Assembly (NCBI GenBank): GCA_004211975.1 | Contig: RXIK01000115.1 | Location: forward strand, 1-48,494 | Length of the DNA: 48,494 nucleotides | Reading direction: 5' to 3' | Source of the DNA: Methanosarcinales archaeon | GTDB lineage: Archaea > Halobacteriota > Methanosarcinia > Methanosarcinales > Methanogasteraceae | Shown: positions 1 to 7,811 of the stretch, piece after piece | How the letters are laid out: the number at the start of each line of letters is the position of its first letter | Numbering within the stretch: the stretch's first letter is position 1 | Translations under genes and position numbers: made by a program | The notes under the pieces: generated by a model | What the model was told of the DNA's origin: nothing | What the model saw: the letters and a program-made list of their open reading frames with translations, nothing else | Databases searched by the model: none

Positions 1-196
1 GTTGAGTAACGGTCATCCGAATGCCCCGTTCGCAGTATTCGGTAAGTACCACAACTCCGCACTCCTGTCAAGTAAAACTCATAACACACCTCTTGCATTG
101 ATGTGACCGCCCAAAGTTAGGATCCCTCACAAAACCGGACCTGATGATTTCTCCGGATCCGGCTCTTCAGAAAACCCCCGCTCCTTCTTAGGATAG

Positions 197-373
197 GTTG
201 TGGGTGCGGGTTTGGTGGACCTTCCGAATGCGGATGCCTGCCTTGAGGCTATCTGGTTGTTTGCAGATATTAACAATGCCCTGATGGCACTTCCCAACCT
301 GATATGGTTGATTTTGCTGAACCGGATCGCGGGGGAATGGTTAAAGACTATTTTAAAGCGTGAGTATGGATGA
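197..373 (+). pseudogene. C-terminal remnant of an alanine/glycine:sodium symporter (AGCS family)
   Basis: The frame reads VVGAGLVDLPNADACLEAIW followed by LFADINNALMALPNLIWLIL and ends at TGA. This resembles the last transmembrane segment and tail of sodium:alanine symporters, where the FADI-NALMA-PNL pattern is characteristic. An in-frame TAG at 194-196 precedes it and no start codon fits, so only about 58 codons of a roughly 450-residue family remain. It is too short for the ORF track. The rest of the gene is not visible upstream in the window. The family call rests on one short motif block and is moderate. Confidence 0.5.
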
Positions 374-826
374 ACCAGCGCCAGATCCTCAAAAAACCAG
401 CCATACAGCGATAAAACCGAGAGCCGCGAATAACTACCCGGTTATGTGTGCCTATTGTGATGTTACACACATTGACGTGCTCATAAGCTTGCGAGGCTGG
501 CGGAAAACAGAGATCGGTTAGGTTTAAGTACCATAGCGGTGGGATTATGGTATCGTTGTTGCTTTGTACCAGTGGACTTGCCGGAGCAGACGGTACGGCA
601 AACATGGAATCACTATGTATAGGCTCTGGACTTAAGTCCGGGGTTTAGTAACTGCGGGATGGGGAATTCAGGTGTTGACGTATCGATTAATAGGAATGTT
701 TAAATGCGAGGTCTATCATTCTCATTGGAAAATAGTTGCGTATTATGAAACAGTTTGAATCTTCGATAAATGTTTAATTAGTTTGTATTACAAAATTAAA
801 ATACTTACCGAAAGGAGGAACAGATA
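374..826. other. Non-coding stretch, no recognised feature
   Basis: No ORF with coding character was found; the minus ORF at 348-605 overlaps the symporter remnant and looks random. The last 100 bases become AT-rich and end in the Shine-Dalgarno AAAGGAGGA (about 810-818) serving the next gene. No tRNA-like cloverleaf was seen. The first 196 bases of the window are likewise unassigned. Confidence 0.5.
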
Positions 827-2083
827 ATGAATAACACAACAAAAAAAGAGAAATGGTGGATATATCTCATATTTTTATTTGTAGGCATTATATCAGTATT
901 TGCCGGTTTTTTTATAGGTAGTTTTCCATTATTTGATGGGGGACTGTTAGTAATGTTACTCCCATTACCGATTTGTTCGTTATTATTACACCGTGCTATT
1001 GAAAAGTATGGCACCGAAAAGTACCCTTATACTTTTGTATCTATGGCACTAACTGCATCCATTCTCATTTTCTTAATTGGTTTATTTGGAGGATTCCTTG
1101 CACCAATTGAGTATTTTGGATCTTTTGGGCCTTTCTTTTTACTTTTAATTATATTTGCTATAAGTTTGATTATTTTTAAAAATGATCACCATAAAAAATT
1201 CGCAATAACAGCATTTACAATCTCATTTGCATCAATATTCCTTATCTTTGGTGCCGCTTTTGCATTGAGTGGGTACAATCACGAAATGGCGGCGTGGATC
1301 CATATCCGGGAGATTACCACAATTGATGAGAACACCCCTTACATGGAAATCCATGAACAAGAACTGGAAGCCTTCCCCGGATTTAAAGATGCACTGAATC
1401 AGTACAGGGAATCTGGAGAATGCTATCAGCCTCTTCTTCCTGATGAATGGGGAAATTTAAAGGAATTTTTTGATGAGAAGGATCATAAACACAGATATTT
1501 GTTCACCATTTCACCGGGAATAGACAACAAACTACCTATTACTGATTATGACCAGGATATGAGTCCGATACAATCCAAAAATATTCCGGTGGACTTGAAG
1601 CTCATATTTGAATCCAACAATATTTCCCTTCCGGAAATTGCCTCGATTGGTTATAACGATTACAACCAGAACTGGCGGATACATGAACGGACGTTCCTGT
1701 TCGTCATCGATAATCCGGAGTTGATCGACAATTTGAAAACCATGAAGATCTACGATGGAGACGGTAGTCTGGAAGAGATGGACCTAATAACACTACCTGA
1801 ATTAAACAATACCTTCGAATCAAATGGCTTTTCCACCCAAGAACAATACGGGTTGCACAGGTATGCACAAAATTGGCATATTATCCCGCATACTCCTGAC
1901 GGAGGGTACTTTTACATCTGGGAAGAGAACGGGAATTTAAATGTATATACTAATGAAAATATAACCTATGAGATCTGGAAAGAAGATGGAAACTTGAATG
2001 TATATAAGAAGGACGTGCATGGTAATCCTACAATTTTTGAGGTAGGAGATGACTATTATACCTTTTCATTTTCGCTGGCTTAG
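827..2083 (+). CDS. Uncharacterised membrane protein with large C-terminal soluble region
   Basis: I do not recognise this 418-residue protein. Five hydrophobic segments lie at roughly residues 10-33, 38-58, 73-96, 101-121 and 127-150. They are followed by about 265 hydrophilic residues rich in Asp, Glu, Asn and aromatic residues, probably on one face of the membrane. The C-terminal part contains two similar short stretches (YIWEENGNLNVYTN and EIWKEDGNLNVYKK), a small internal repeat. The start is supported by a strong SD (AAAGGAGGA) 8 bases before ATG. The gene is AT-rich, especially its first third, compared with the surface-protein genes downstream, and it stands alone with decayed DNA on both sides. 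This is compatible with acquisition or with a lineage-specific gene. Confidence 0.7.
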   Translation: MNNTTKKEKWWIYLIFLFVGIISVFAGFFIGSFPLFDGGLLVMLLPLPICSLLLHRAIEKYGTEKYPYTFVSMALTASILIFLIGLFGGFLAPIEYFGSFGPFFLLLIIFAISLIIFKNDHHKKFAITAFTISFASIFLIFGAAFALSGYNHEMAAWIHIREITTIDENTPYMEIHEQELEAFPGFKDALNQYRESGECYQPLLPDEWGNLKEFFDEKDHKHRYLFTISPGIDNKLPITDYDQDMSPIQSKNIPVDLKLIFESNNISLPEIASIGYNDYNQNWRIHERTFLFVIDNPELIDNLKTMKIYDGDGSLEEMDLITLPELNNTFESNGFSTQEQYGLHRYAQNWHIIPHTPDGGYFYIWEENGNLNVYTNENITYEIWKEDGNLNVYKKDVHGNPTIFEVGDDYYTFSFSLA

Positions 2084-2186
2084 TGAATAATATGTAAAAG
2101 TATTATATTCCCGTTTTTATCCAAAATGCCCGGACAAAGCATAACGCCGTCCGGGGTCTTTGACTTAGAAAGGTGGTAATAAAAGC

Positions 2187-2291
2187 ATGAAAAAAGGAGA
2201 AACGTCCAAATGTATGCCTGTGCGCAGTACTGCGGATACACCACCAAAATGGAAGGATATGTACAATGCAGATATACCTAAGTTATGTTAA
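2187..2291 (+). CDS. Possible small peptide, 34 codons
   Basis: ATG follows AAAGGTGG at a distance of about nine bases. The frame gives a 34-residue peptide starting MKKGETSKCMPV and ending PKLC, with two cysteines, then TAA. I do not recognise it. The SD-like sequence is the main support; there is no other evidence of expression. It could equally be the 5' stub of a broken gene. Confidence 0.2.
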   Translation: MKKGETSKCMPVRSTADTPPKWKDMYNADIPKLC

Positions 2292-2543
2292 ATTCCAAAC
2301 TTTTTAATAATGAAAAACAAAAAAAAACAAGATTAACGAAGGAAAGCATAAAAACAAGCCCCGCCCGAAGGGCAGTTTTTGATAAAACTTTTGTGAAAAG
2401 TTTTCTTGAGAACTGTGGAGTTCGGCGACCTGTCGTGTGATTTGGGGTGCTGTCACGAATTGCATTGTGGGTCAATCATTATGTTTTGACTGTGCGTATT
2501 TCAAACCGAAATCTATTTATGCCAGTCTTTTCATGGACACCAT

Positions 2544-2578
2544 GATTCACCTGATAGGGGGTGAATCGAAAGGAGGTA
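2544..2578 (+). promoter_or_regulatory. Inverted repeat directly before the SD of the surface-protein locus
   Basis: GATTCACC (2544-2551) and GGTGAATC (2560-2567) form a perfect 8-bp inverted repeat with an 8-base loop. It lies two to four bases before the strong SD AAGGAGGT that serves the ATG at 2586. It could be a repressor site or a 5'-UTR hairpin that limits ribosome access. No TATA box is obvious at the expected spacing. Confidence 0.4.
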
Positions 2579-2585
2579 GACCGAA

Positions 2586-4709
2586 ATGAGAAAATGTACA
2601 ATATTAACAATGCTGCTTTGCATTGTCATGATCGGCTCGGCGGTGCCTGTATTGGCAGCGACGACAGAGGTGAACGTAACAAAGTATGCCTCGGATGAAA
2701 TAATGGTTTTGAACGAAACAACAGTAGCATACCGGTGGATGGAGACGAATCTGGCGGTGCAGGGTGATGGTGCAGCCGAGTATTTCCATCAGGGACCTGT
2801 ATTTGAGGGGGATCCCTGGGATCCGGCTGAAACCTTGAATATTAAGAGTAAGGGAATTGTGAAGGGAACCGATGTTAGGGACCTGTGTGATCTGGTTGGC
2901 GGGATGTCTCCGGGTGATGAGATCGGGATTATCGCATCGGATGGGTTCAGCAAGCGGTTTGGCTACGAAAATGTGTATGATCCGAAATCCCTGCAGGGAC
3001 CGATGGTTCTCTGCTGGTATAATGAGGGAACTTATGTTCCTGATTACGATGTGGGGATGCAGCTTGTCTTCTTCGCGGACGATTACACATTTGGCAATTG
3101 GGACATGCATGAATGCATGGCTCCGGAATACCGGTACAATTACAGTGGTGTTTCCCCATCCTCAAACGGACTATCAGTAAGGGATGTCTCGGATATAGCG
3201 ATATACAGCAATGAAACAGCAGAAACCGCGTGGAGTCTTGAACTTAGCGGGGCGATAGACGAGACAATGAGTAAAGCAGCGTTTGAGAAGGGCGTGGCTT
3301 GTCACGACGACTTTTCGTACACTGACTCTGAAGGTATGACCTGGACTGGTGTTCCGCTCTGGTACTTGTTGGCAAGAGTGGATGACACCGATGCTCATGG
3401 CAGCGGTTCGTTTAATGATGCGCTTGCAGGTGAGGGATACGACGTCATAATCACGGCGTGTGACGGATACAGTAAGACTTTCAGTTCAGTAGATCTGGCA
3501 AGAAACGATAGTTATATTGTTGCGTGTTACCTGAATGGCTCGGATCTGCCAGAGCTAACCGACAGTGGAAAGCCGCTGGCGCCGCTCAAGCTTGTTGGAT
3601 CCGGTCTTAGCAGCGGACAGATGATCGGGAACATCGCAGAGATCGTGCTGGATGTGGGGGCTGCCCCGGCTAAAGCAGATCTCACCCTGATTGGTAATGG
3701 GACAAAGACCTACAGCCTTGATGAGGTCAGGGCGATGCCATCATACGCCGCAGGCGGCGGATTTAAGAAATCAACAGGTGTGGTGGTTGGACCATTTAAT
3801 TATACTGGTGTTAACATCACGCATCTCGCGGATATTGTTGGCGGGATTGCGCCTTCGAACAGCATGAAGATAACAGCCTCGGATGGCTATTCGATGACCT
3901 ACACGTACGAGCAGGCGATGGGTGATATTGCCACGTACGAGGGAACCAACGGACCCATGACCATGGTCATAGCGTATGCGGAGGATGGAAATCCAATATT
4001 GTCTGATGGTGGTGGACCGCTCAGGATTGCTTTTGTGGGGTCTGATTCGCCAATTACCGATGGGCATTTCTGGTGCAAATACATAAATAAGATCGAGATT
4101 CTGGGCGGTGTTTCTGACTGGAATCTGACGCTGACAGGCGCAATCAGGGACATATCTGACCGATCAACGATTGAGTCCTGTGTGGGATGCCACAGAACCA
4201 GCTGGACCGATGGTAGCAGTCAGGAGTGGAGCGGGATACCGCTCTGGTTGCTTGTTGGTGTTGTGGACGATAGCATGAATGAGACCGCTAAACACTACTT
4301 TAACGACACGGTCGCAGACACCGGGTACAATGTGACCGTCGCAGCGGGCGATGGGTACTGCAAGACATTCAACAGCACAATTGTCACCCGCAACGATGAA
4401 CTCATCCTCGCAAATGAACTGAATGGAACAGCACTTCCGCAGGAGTGCTCGCCACTTAAACTCGTTGGACCTAATCTTACGAAGAGTGAGATGGTAAGCG
4501 GCGTTGCTGAGATGCGCATCCCTGAGTTGATGGTGCGTGGCGACGCCAACCATGATGGAGAACTCACGACTGCTGATGCGGTGCTTGCCATGCGGATGGC
4601 TGTTGGCAGTGTCAAGACCGATCTTGTGGCTGATATGAACAGGGATGGAGAGGTCACACCTGTGGACGTACTGATGATTTTGCAGACGGTGTACCTGCAG
4701 TCGAGTTAG
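2586..4709 (+). CDS. Exported multi-domain protein: four molybdopterin-fold-like modules plus C-terminal dockerin
   Basis: The 707-residue product has a signal peptide (about 1-24, ending PVLA). Four related modules follow. Module A (about 27-207) carries FHQGP, KGTDVRDLCDLVGG, QGPMVLCWY and FGNWDMHEC. Modules B (213-356) and D (507-648) share PLW-LL, ACDGY/AAGDGY-KTF and PLKLVG. Module C (361-503) has the SLDEVRAMPSY pattern of the sulfite-oxidase-type molybdopterin-binding fold. The last 57 residues form a dockerin with two calcium loops (GDANHDGELTTADA and ADMNRDGEVTPVDV). Module D contains CVGCH (532-536), a CxxCH motif; the aligned site in B is GVACH. Such proteins occur on methanogen-related archaea, but their substrate is not known to me. 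The dockerin implies docking to a cohesin-bearing partner, absent here. No catalytic assignment is made. Confidence 0.85.
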   Translation: MRKCTILTMLLCIVMIGSAVPVLAATTEVNVTKYASDEIMVLNETTVAYRWMETNLAVQGDGAAEYFHQGPVFEGDPWDPAETLNIKSKGIVKGTDVRDLCDLVGGMSPGDEIGIIASDGFSKRFGYENVYDPKSLQGPMVLCWYNEGTYVPDYDVGMQLVFFADDYTFGNWDMHECMAPEYRYNYSGVSPSSNGLSVRDVSDIAIYSNETAETAWSLELSGAIDETMSKAAFEKGVACHDDFSYTDSEGMTWTGVPLWYLLARVDDTDAHGSGSFNDALAGEGYDVIITACDGYSKTFSSVDLARNDSYIVACYLNGSDLPELTDSGKPLAPLKLVGSGLSSGQMIGNIAEIVLDVGAAPAKADLTLIGNGTKTYSLDEVRAMPSYAAGGGFKKSTGVVVGPFNYTGVNITHLADIVGGIAPSNSMKITASDGYSMTYTYEQAMGDIATYEGTNGPMTMVIAYAEDGNPILSDGGGPLRIAFVGSDSPITDGHFWCKYINKIEILGGVSDWNLTLTGAIRDISDRSTIESCVGCHRTSWTDGSSQEWSGIPLWLLVGVVDDSMNETAKHYFNDTVADTGYNVTVAAGDGYCKTFNSTIVTRNDELILANELNGTALPQECSPLKLVGPNLTKSEMVSGVAEMRIPELMVRGDANHDGELTTADAVLAMRMAVGSVKTDLVADMNRDGEVTPVDVLMILQTVYLQSS

Positions 4710-4738
4710 AGGAGTTAAACGGGTCAGGAGCAACAGTG

Positions 4739-6202
4739 ATGAAACGAGCGACATTAGCAATACCGGTGCAGTTGATACTGTGCGGTATTGCGCTCCTGCT
4801 CTTAATCTTGATCTCAATGCTTCCGCTTCCAGCGCAGGCAGCAGAATCAACAACCAATGTCAAGGTGGTAAAGTACGCCTCTGATGGGACAACCGTTCTC
4901 GGGAACACGACTGTGACCTCCGGCTGGATGGAGGAGAATCTGCCGGTTTACGGGGATGGTGTTACGCATTACTTCCATCAGGGACCGATATTTGACTCGC
5001 CGCCCGGACCGTGGGATGAGAACGAGACCGTGAACTACAAGGACAAAGGTGCCGTAAAAGGAACCGATGTGAGAGACCTCTGTGATCTGGTCGGGGGCAT
5101 GTCAGACGGAGATGAGATAAAGATCCGAGCATCTGACGGTTTTAACAAGCGGTTTGGCTACGAGAATGTCTATGACCCGCCATCGGGACAAGGACCGATG
5201 GTTCTCTGCTGGTACAAAGATGGAACTTACGTTCCTGATTACGATGCTGGGATGCAGATCATCTTCTTTGCAGATGACCACATATTCGGCAACTGGGACA
5301 TGCACGAATGCATGGCTCCGGAATACCGGTATAATTACAGCAGCGAATATCCTTCCGCAAACGGATTGTCTGTACGGTTCATCTCCGATATAGTGGTGTA
5401 CAGCACGATGGAACCGCCGGAACTACGCTCAATTGAGGTTTCACCAGCCAGCGTGACGCTGGATATTGGTGGCAAGCAGCAGTTTGCAGGAACCGCTTAT
5501 GATCAATACGGAAAAGAGATTACAGGAATTACCTTAACATGGACAAGCAGCAGCGAAACTGTAGGGACTGTTGATGAAACCGGTTTATTTACCGTGATCG
5601 CTGCTGGCGGGACTGTGGTGACCGTAGAGAATGGTGGCATAACAGGAACAGCAGACGTGACTGTGAAGAGTCCGGCGGCAACACCTACGCCGACCCCAAC
5701 CCCCACCCCGGTCCTGACGACAATCACGGTCTCGCCGGCAAGGGCAACACTGAATGCCGGTGAGACACAGCAGTTCATGGCAGCCGCACGCGATCAGGAC
5801 GATCACGAGATCTCCAACATCGATTTTACGTGGACAAGCGAAAACAAGACCGTTGGAACGGTTAACCACGCAGGAATGTTCACTGCAACCGTATCTGGCA
5901 AGACAATGGTAGGAGCGGAGGCGGGAGGTATGACCGGAGTTGCGGACGCGATAGTGACAGGTCCGGAACCCGCACCAACCGAAACGCCAACCGCGGTAAT
6001 ACCGGCGCCGACACCAGCACCGGCTGAAACATCACCTGCATACGAAACACCCACTTCAAATACCCTGCCACCACCCACAACACCCCCCGCACTAAAAGCA
6101 ACGCCGGAATCAACAGGATTCGGGTCGCCCGGATCCGGGGGTATGCTTACGATCATAGGGATGCTGGCGGTGGCTTATGCAGTCAAGCGAAGGGGCGCGT
6201 GA
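4739..6202 (+). CDS. Exported surface protein: module A, two Ig-like (BIG2) repeats, Pro/Thr stalk, C-terminal anchor
   Basis: I place the start at ATG 4739, nine bases after CAGGAG, rather than GTG 4736 in the track. After a signal peptide (ending LPAQAAES) comes module A, about residues 37-225. It is closely similar to module A of the preceding gene, including KGTDVRDLCDLVGG, QGPMVLCWY and FGNWDMHEC. Two bacterial Ig-like group 2 repeats follow (starting SIEVSPASVTLD and TITVSPARATLN), separated by a TPTPTPTPTP linker. A second proline/threonine-rich stalk precedes a C-terminal hydrophobic segment ending KRRGA. The end (GFGSPGSGGML plus hydrophobic stretch plus basic residues) resembles a PGF-CTERM sorting signal in a variant form. 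The gene starts 29 bases after its neighbour's stop and is probably co-transcribed. The role is inferred as cell-surface binding, with module A displayed on a stalk. Confidence 0.85.
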   Translation: MKRATLAIPVQLILCGIALLLLILISMLPLPAQAAESTTNVKVVKYASDGTTVLGNTTVTSGWMEENLPVYGDGVTHYFHQGPIFDSPPGPWDENETVNYKDKGAVKGTDVRDLCDLVGGMSDGDEIKIRASDGFNKRFGYENVYDPPSGQGPMVLCWYKDGTYVPDYDAGMQIIFFADDHIFGNWDMHECMAPEYRYNYSSEYPSANGLSVRFISDIVVYSTMEPPELRSIEVSPASVTLDIGGKQQFAGTAYDQYGKEITGITLTWTSSSETVGTVDETGLFTVIAAGGTVVTVENGGITGTADVTVKSPAATPTPTPTPTPVLTTITVSPARATLNAGETQQFMAAARDQDDHEISNIDFTWTSENKTVGTVNHAGMFTATVSGKTMVGAEAGGMTGVADAIVTGPEPAPTETPTAVIPAPTPAPAETSPAYETPTSNTLPPPTTPPALKATPESTGFGSPGSGGMLTIIGMLAVAYAVKRRGA

Positions 6203-6275
6203 GTGGCTCTAAAACGCTCACTTAAAAATCATAATAAGAGAACTGAGAGGTCAGATAGCGCTCACAGAAATACGG

Positions 6276-6446
6276 ATGAAGATTGTTGAGTACATCCATG
6301 GGAATAGACAGATTATAACAGGAGAATCGGTAAAGATGTTTAATATTTCAAGGCATGTAGTTCTTAGAGCGTTATCCCGGCTCGCTCTGTTGGAAGTGAT
6401 CGAACCGGAAGGCAGGGTGCGAGGTGCTTATTATGCCGTCGCTTAG
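6276..6446 (+). CDS. Small winged-helix-like DNA-binding protein, possibly 5'-truncated
   Basis: This 56-codon ORF is too short for the track. It reads ITGESVKMFNISRHVVLRAL then a segment with EVIEPEGRVRGAYYAV, the shape of a recognition helix followed by a wing. The frame stays open upstream to 6213 without an ATG (RELRGQIALTEIR), so the gene may use a non-ATG start or may have lost its 5' end. It sits between two surface-protein genes, and its stop overlaps the start of the next gene in another frame. It could be a local regulator or a relic. The fold call comes from pattern reading only. Confidence 0.4.
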   Translation: MKIVEYIHGNRQIITGESVKMFNISRHVVLRALSRLALLEVIEPEGRVRGAYYAVA

Positions 6447-7266
6447 TGGTTGTCATTCTGGTTGTCGTTTATCCGGACTCCGCCCCCTCAAACACACTCA
6501 AAGAACGCTTTCGCTCTTCCTGCTCCTGCTGCTGCTGTTCTGCGCAACATCACTTGCAGCCGGGCAGACTGAAGCGGTTCGCGTGGTGCTGTGTGCTGAG
6601 GACGGATCGGTCATGAACGAGACAACTGTAGCATATCAGTGGATGGAGGCGAATTTACCGGTTTATGGGGATGGAACAACGCATTATTATCATCAGGGAC
6701 CGGTTTTTGAGGGTGATAAATGGGATCGAAACGAAACAACAAATTTTAAGGATAAGGGTGCCGTGAAAGGAACTGATATCAGAGATCTCTGTGATCTGGT
6801 GGGCGGGGTTTCGCCGGGTGATGATGTCATGGTCCATGCAGTGGATGGTTATCATGTGGAGTTCTGCTATGAAAACGTTTATTCTCCGCAGCAACGGCAG
6901 GGACCGATGGTTCTCTGCTGGTATGATGGTGAGACTGGGTATCCGCCTGACTATTTCGCGGGGTTGCGCATTGTCTTCTTTGCAGATGATATGGTCTTTG
7001 GGAACTGGGACATGCATGAGTGCCTGCCTCTGAAGAGCCAGCATTTCTTCGGAGACCTTAAGCCATCGACGGGCGGGCTTTCGGTGAGATGGGTTGATGA
7101 GATTGGGATATATGCGGGTGGGTACACGGGCGAGCATGGGGGTCCGGCAAAGTCGATGCCCACGCAGACACCGGGATCAAGTCAGGCGCCTGGTTTTGGA
7201 GCTGTGTCCGCAACCACTGGGTTGTTGTTGGTCGCGTTCATCTTGAGGTGGGGGAGGGTGCGATGA
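6433..7266 (+). CDS. Exported surface protein: module A with PGF-CTERM anchor
   Basis: I prefer ATG 6433, with GAGGTG about seven bases upstream, over GTG 6424. The 277-residue product has a long basic N-region and a signal peptide (LSLFLLLLLLFCATSLAAG). A single module A (about residues 55-230) keeps YHQGP, KGTDIRDLCDLVGG, QGPMVLCWY and FGNWDMHEC. A short Thr/Pro/Gly linker leads to the tail PGFGAVSATTGLLLVAFILR, a good PGF-CTERM sorting signal for archaeosortase processing. Compared with its two paralogues upstream it lacks Ig-like and dockerin domains. The three genes probably arose by duplication with tail exchange. Function of module A is unknown to me; its conserved Cys and His residues (LCDL, VLCWY, DMHEC) are candidates for metal binding. 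Confidence 0.82.
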   Translation: MPSLSGCHSGCRLSGLRPLKHTQRTLSLFLLLLLLFCATSLAAGQTEAVRVVLCAEDGSVMNETTVAYQWMEANLPVYGDGTTHYYHQGPVFEGDKWDRNETTNFKDKGAVKGTDIRDLCDLVGGVSPGDDVMVHAVDGYHVEFCYENVYSPQQRQGPMVLCWYDGETGYPPDYFAGLRIVFFADDMVFGNWDMHECLPLKSQHFFGDLKPSTGGLSVRWVDEIGIYAGGYTGEHGGPAKSMPTQTPGSSQAPGFGAVSATTGLLLVAFILRWGRVR

Positions 7267-7811
7267 AACCCCCAATTCCAATTCTTATTATGTGCATCGT
7301 TGCAATCGCTGCAACTGCATGTCTGCACCCATCCGGAACTGAGGATGAGATGATCGAGTGCAACCTGACATTGGTTGGTGATTGCACGCGGGTGCTCTCG
7401 TATGATGAGATCCGTGCGATTCCGTCCTGTGAGGGGCGCGGTGGATTCTTCACGACCGTTGGCATCGTAAACGGACCGTTTGAATGCAGAGGAGTTTCTT
7501 TGGAAGAGCTGTGTGACCTTGTTGGTGGAATCAACGCAACCGACACCGTGTGGATACGTGCGTCTGACGGATACCTGATGGTCTTCAACCGCGATCAGGT
7601 CCGGGGTGATTTTATCACCTACAATCCTGTGACGATGAGGGAGGTTCCGCACATCGAGCCTGAGGTGATGCTGATGTATGAGCAGGACGGGGGTTTGCTT
7701 TCCATGGATACGGGCGGACCGCTCAGGGTTGCCATCGTTTCAAGGGGCGAACTCTTAACAGAAGGGCATTACTGGGTTCAGTGGGTGGACACAATCGAGA
7801 TTATGAAATGA
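7263..7811 (+). CDS. Lipoprotein with a single molybdopterin-binding-fold module
   Basis: The start is ATG 7263, six to seven bases after GGGGGAGGG; the track's GTG 7248 lies before this SD. The 182-residue product begins with a lipoprotein-type signal (IVAIAATAC), so it is probably tethered outside the membrane through the Cys. The rest is one module C-type domain. It has LSYDEIRAIPS, GPFECRGVSLEELCDLVGG, WIRASDGYLMVF and DTGGPLRVAI, matching the sulfite-oxidase-like molybdopterin-binding fold but far shorter than an active oxidoreductase. It overlaps the previous gene by 4 bases and the wtpA-like gene by 4 bases (ATGA), so translation is coupled. Linkage to an oxyanion-binding protein suggests a role in tungstate/molybdate capture or sensing; that is inference. 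Confidence 0.75.
   Translation: MKPPIPILIMCIVAIAATACLHPSGTEDEMIECNLTLVGDCTRVLSYDEIRAIPSCEGRGGFFTTVGIVNGPFECRGVSLEELCDLVGGINATDTVWIRASDGYLMVFNRDQVRGDFITYNPVTMREVPHIEPEVMLMYEQDGGLLSMDTGGPLRVAIVSRGELLTEGHYWVQWVDTIEIMK

Larger units (their letters stand above)
2084..2585. other. Gene-poor 500-bp stretch with hairpins
   Basis: It holds a hairpin CCCGGAC/GTCCGGG (2129-2155, 13-base loop) after the membrane-protein gene, which could be a termination or processing structure. It also holds a possible 34-codon ORF, a GC-rich hairpin AAGCCCCGCCCGAAGGGCAG (2356-2375) and an inverted repeat just before the next gene's SD. The minus ORF 2278-2475 is probably spurious. Confidence 0.5.

Noticed and set aside
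4164-4853. 229-codon minus-strand ORF
   Set aside because: Antisense to two well-supported surface-protein genes; no recognisable domain.
5680-5712. Possible tandem-repeat or CRISPR-like array at the ACCCC/ACGCC run
   Set aside because: It encodes the TPTPTPTPTP linker between Ig-like domains; period is six bases and there are no spacers. No CRISPR array was seen anywhere in the window.
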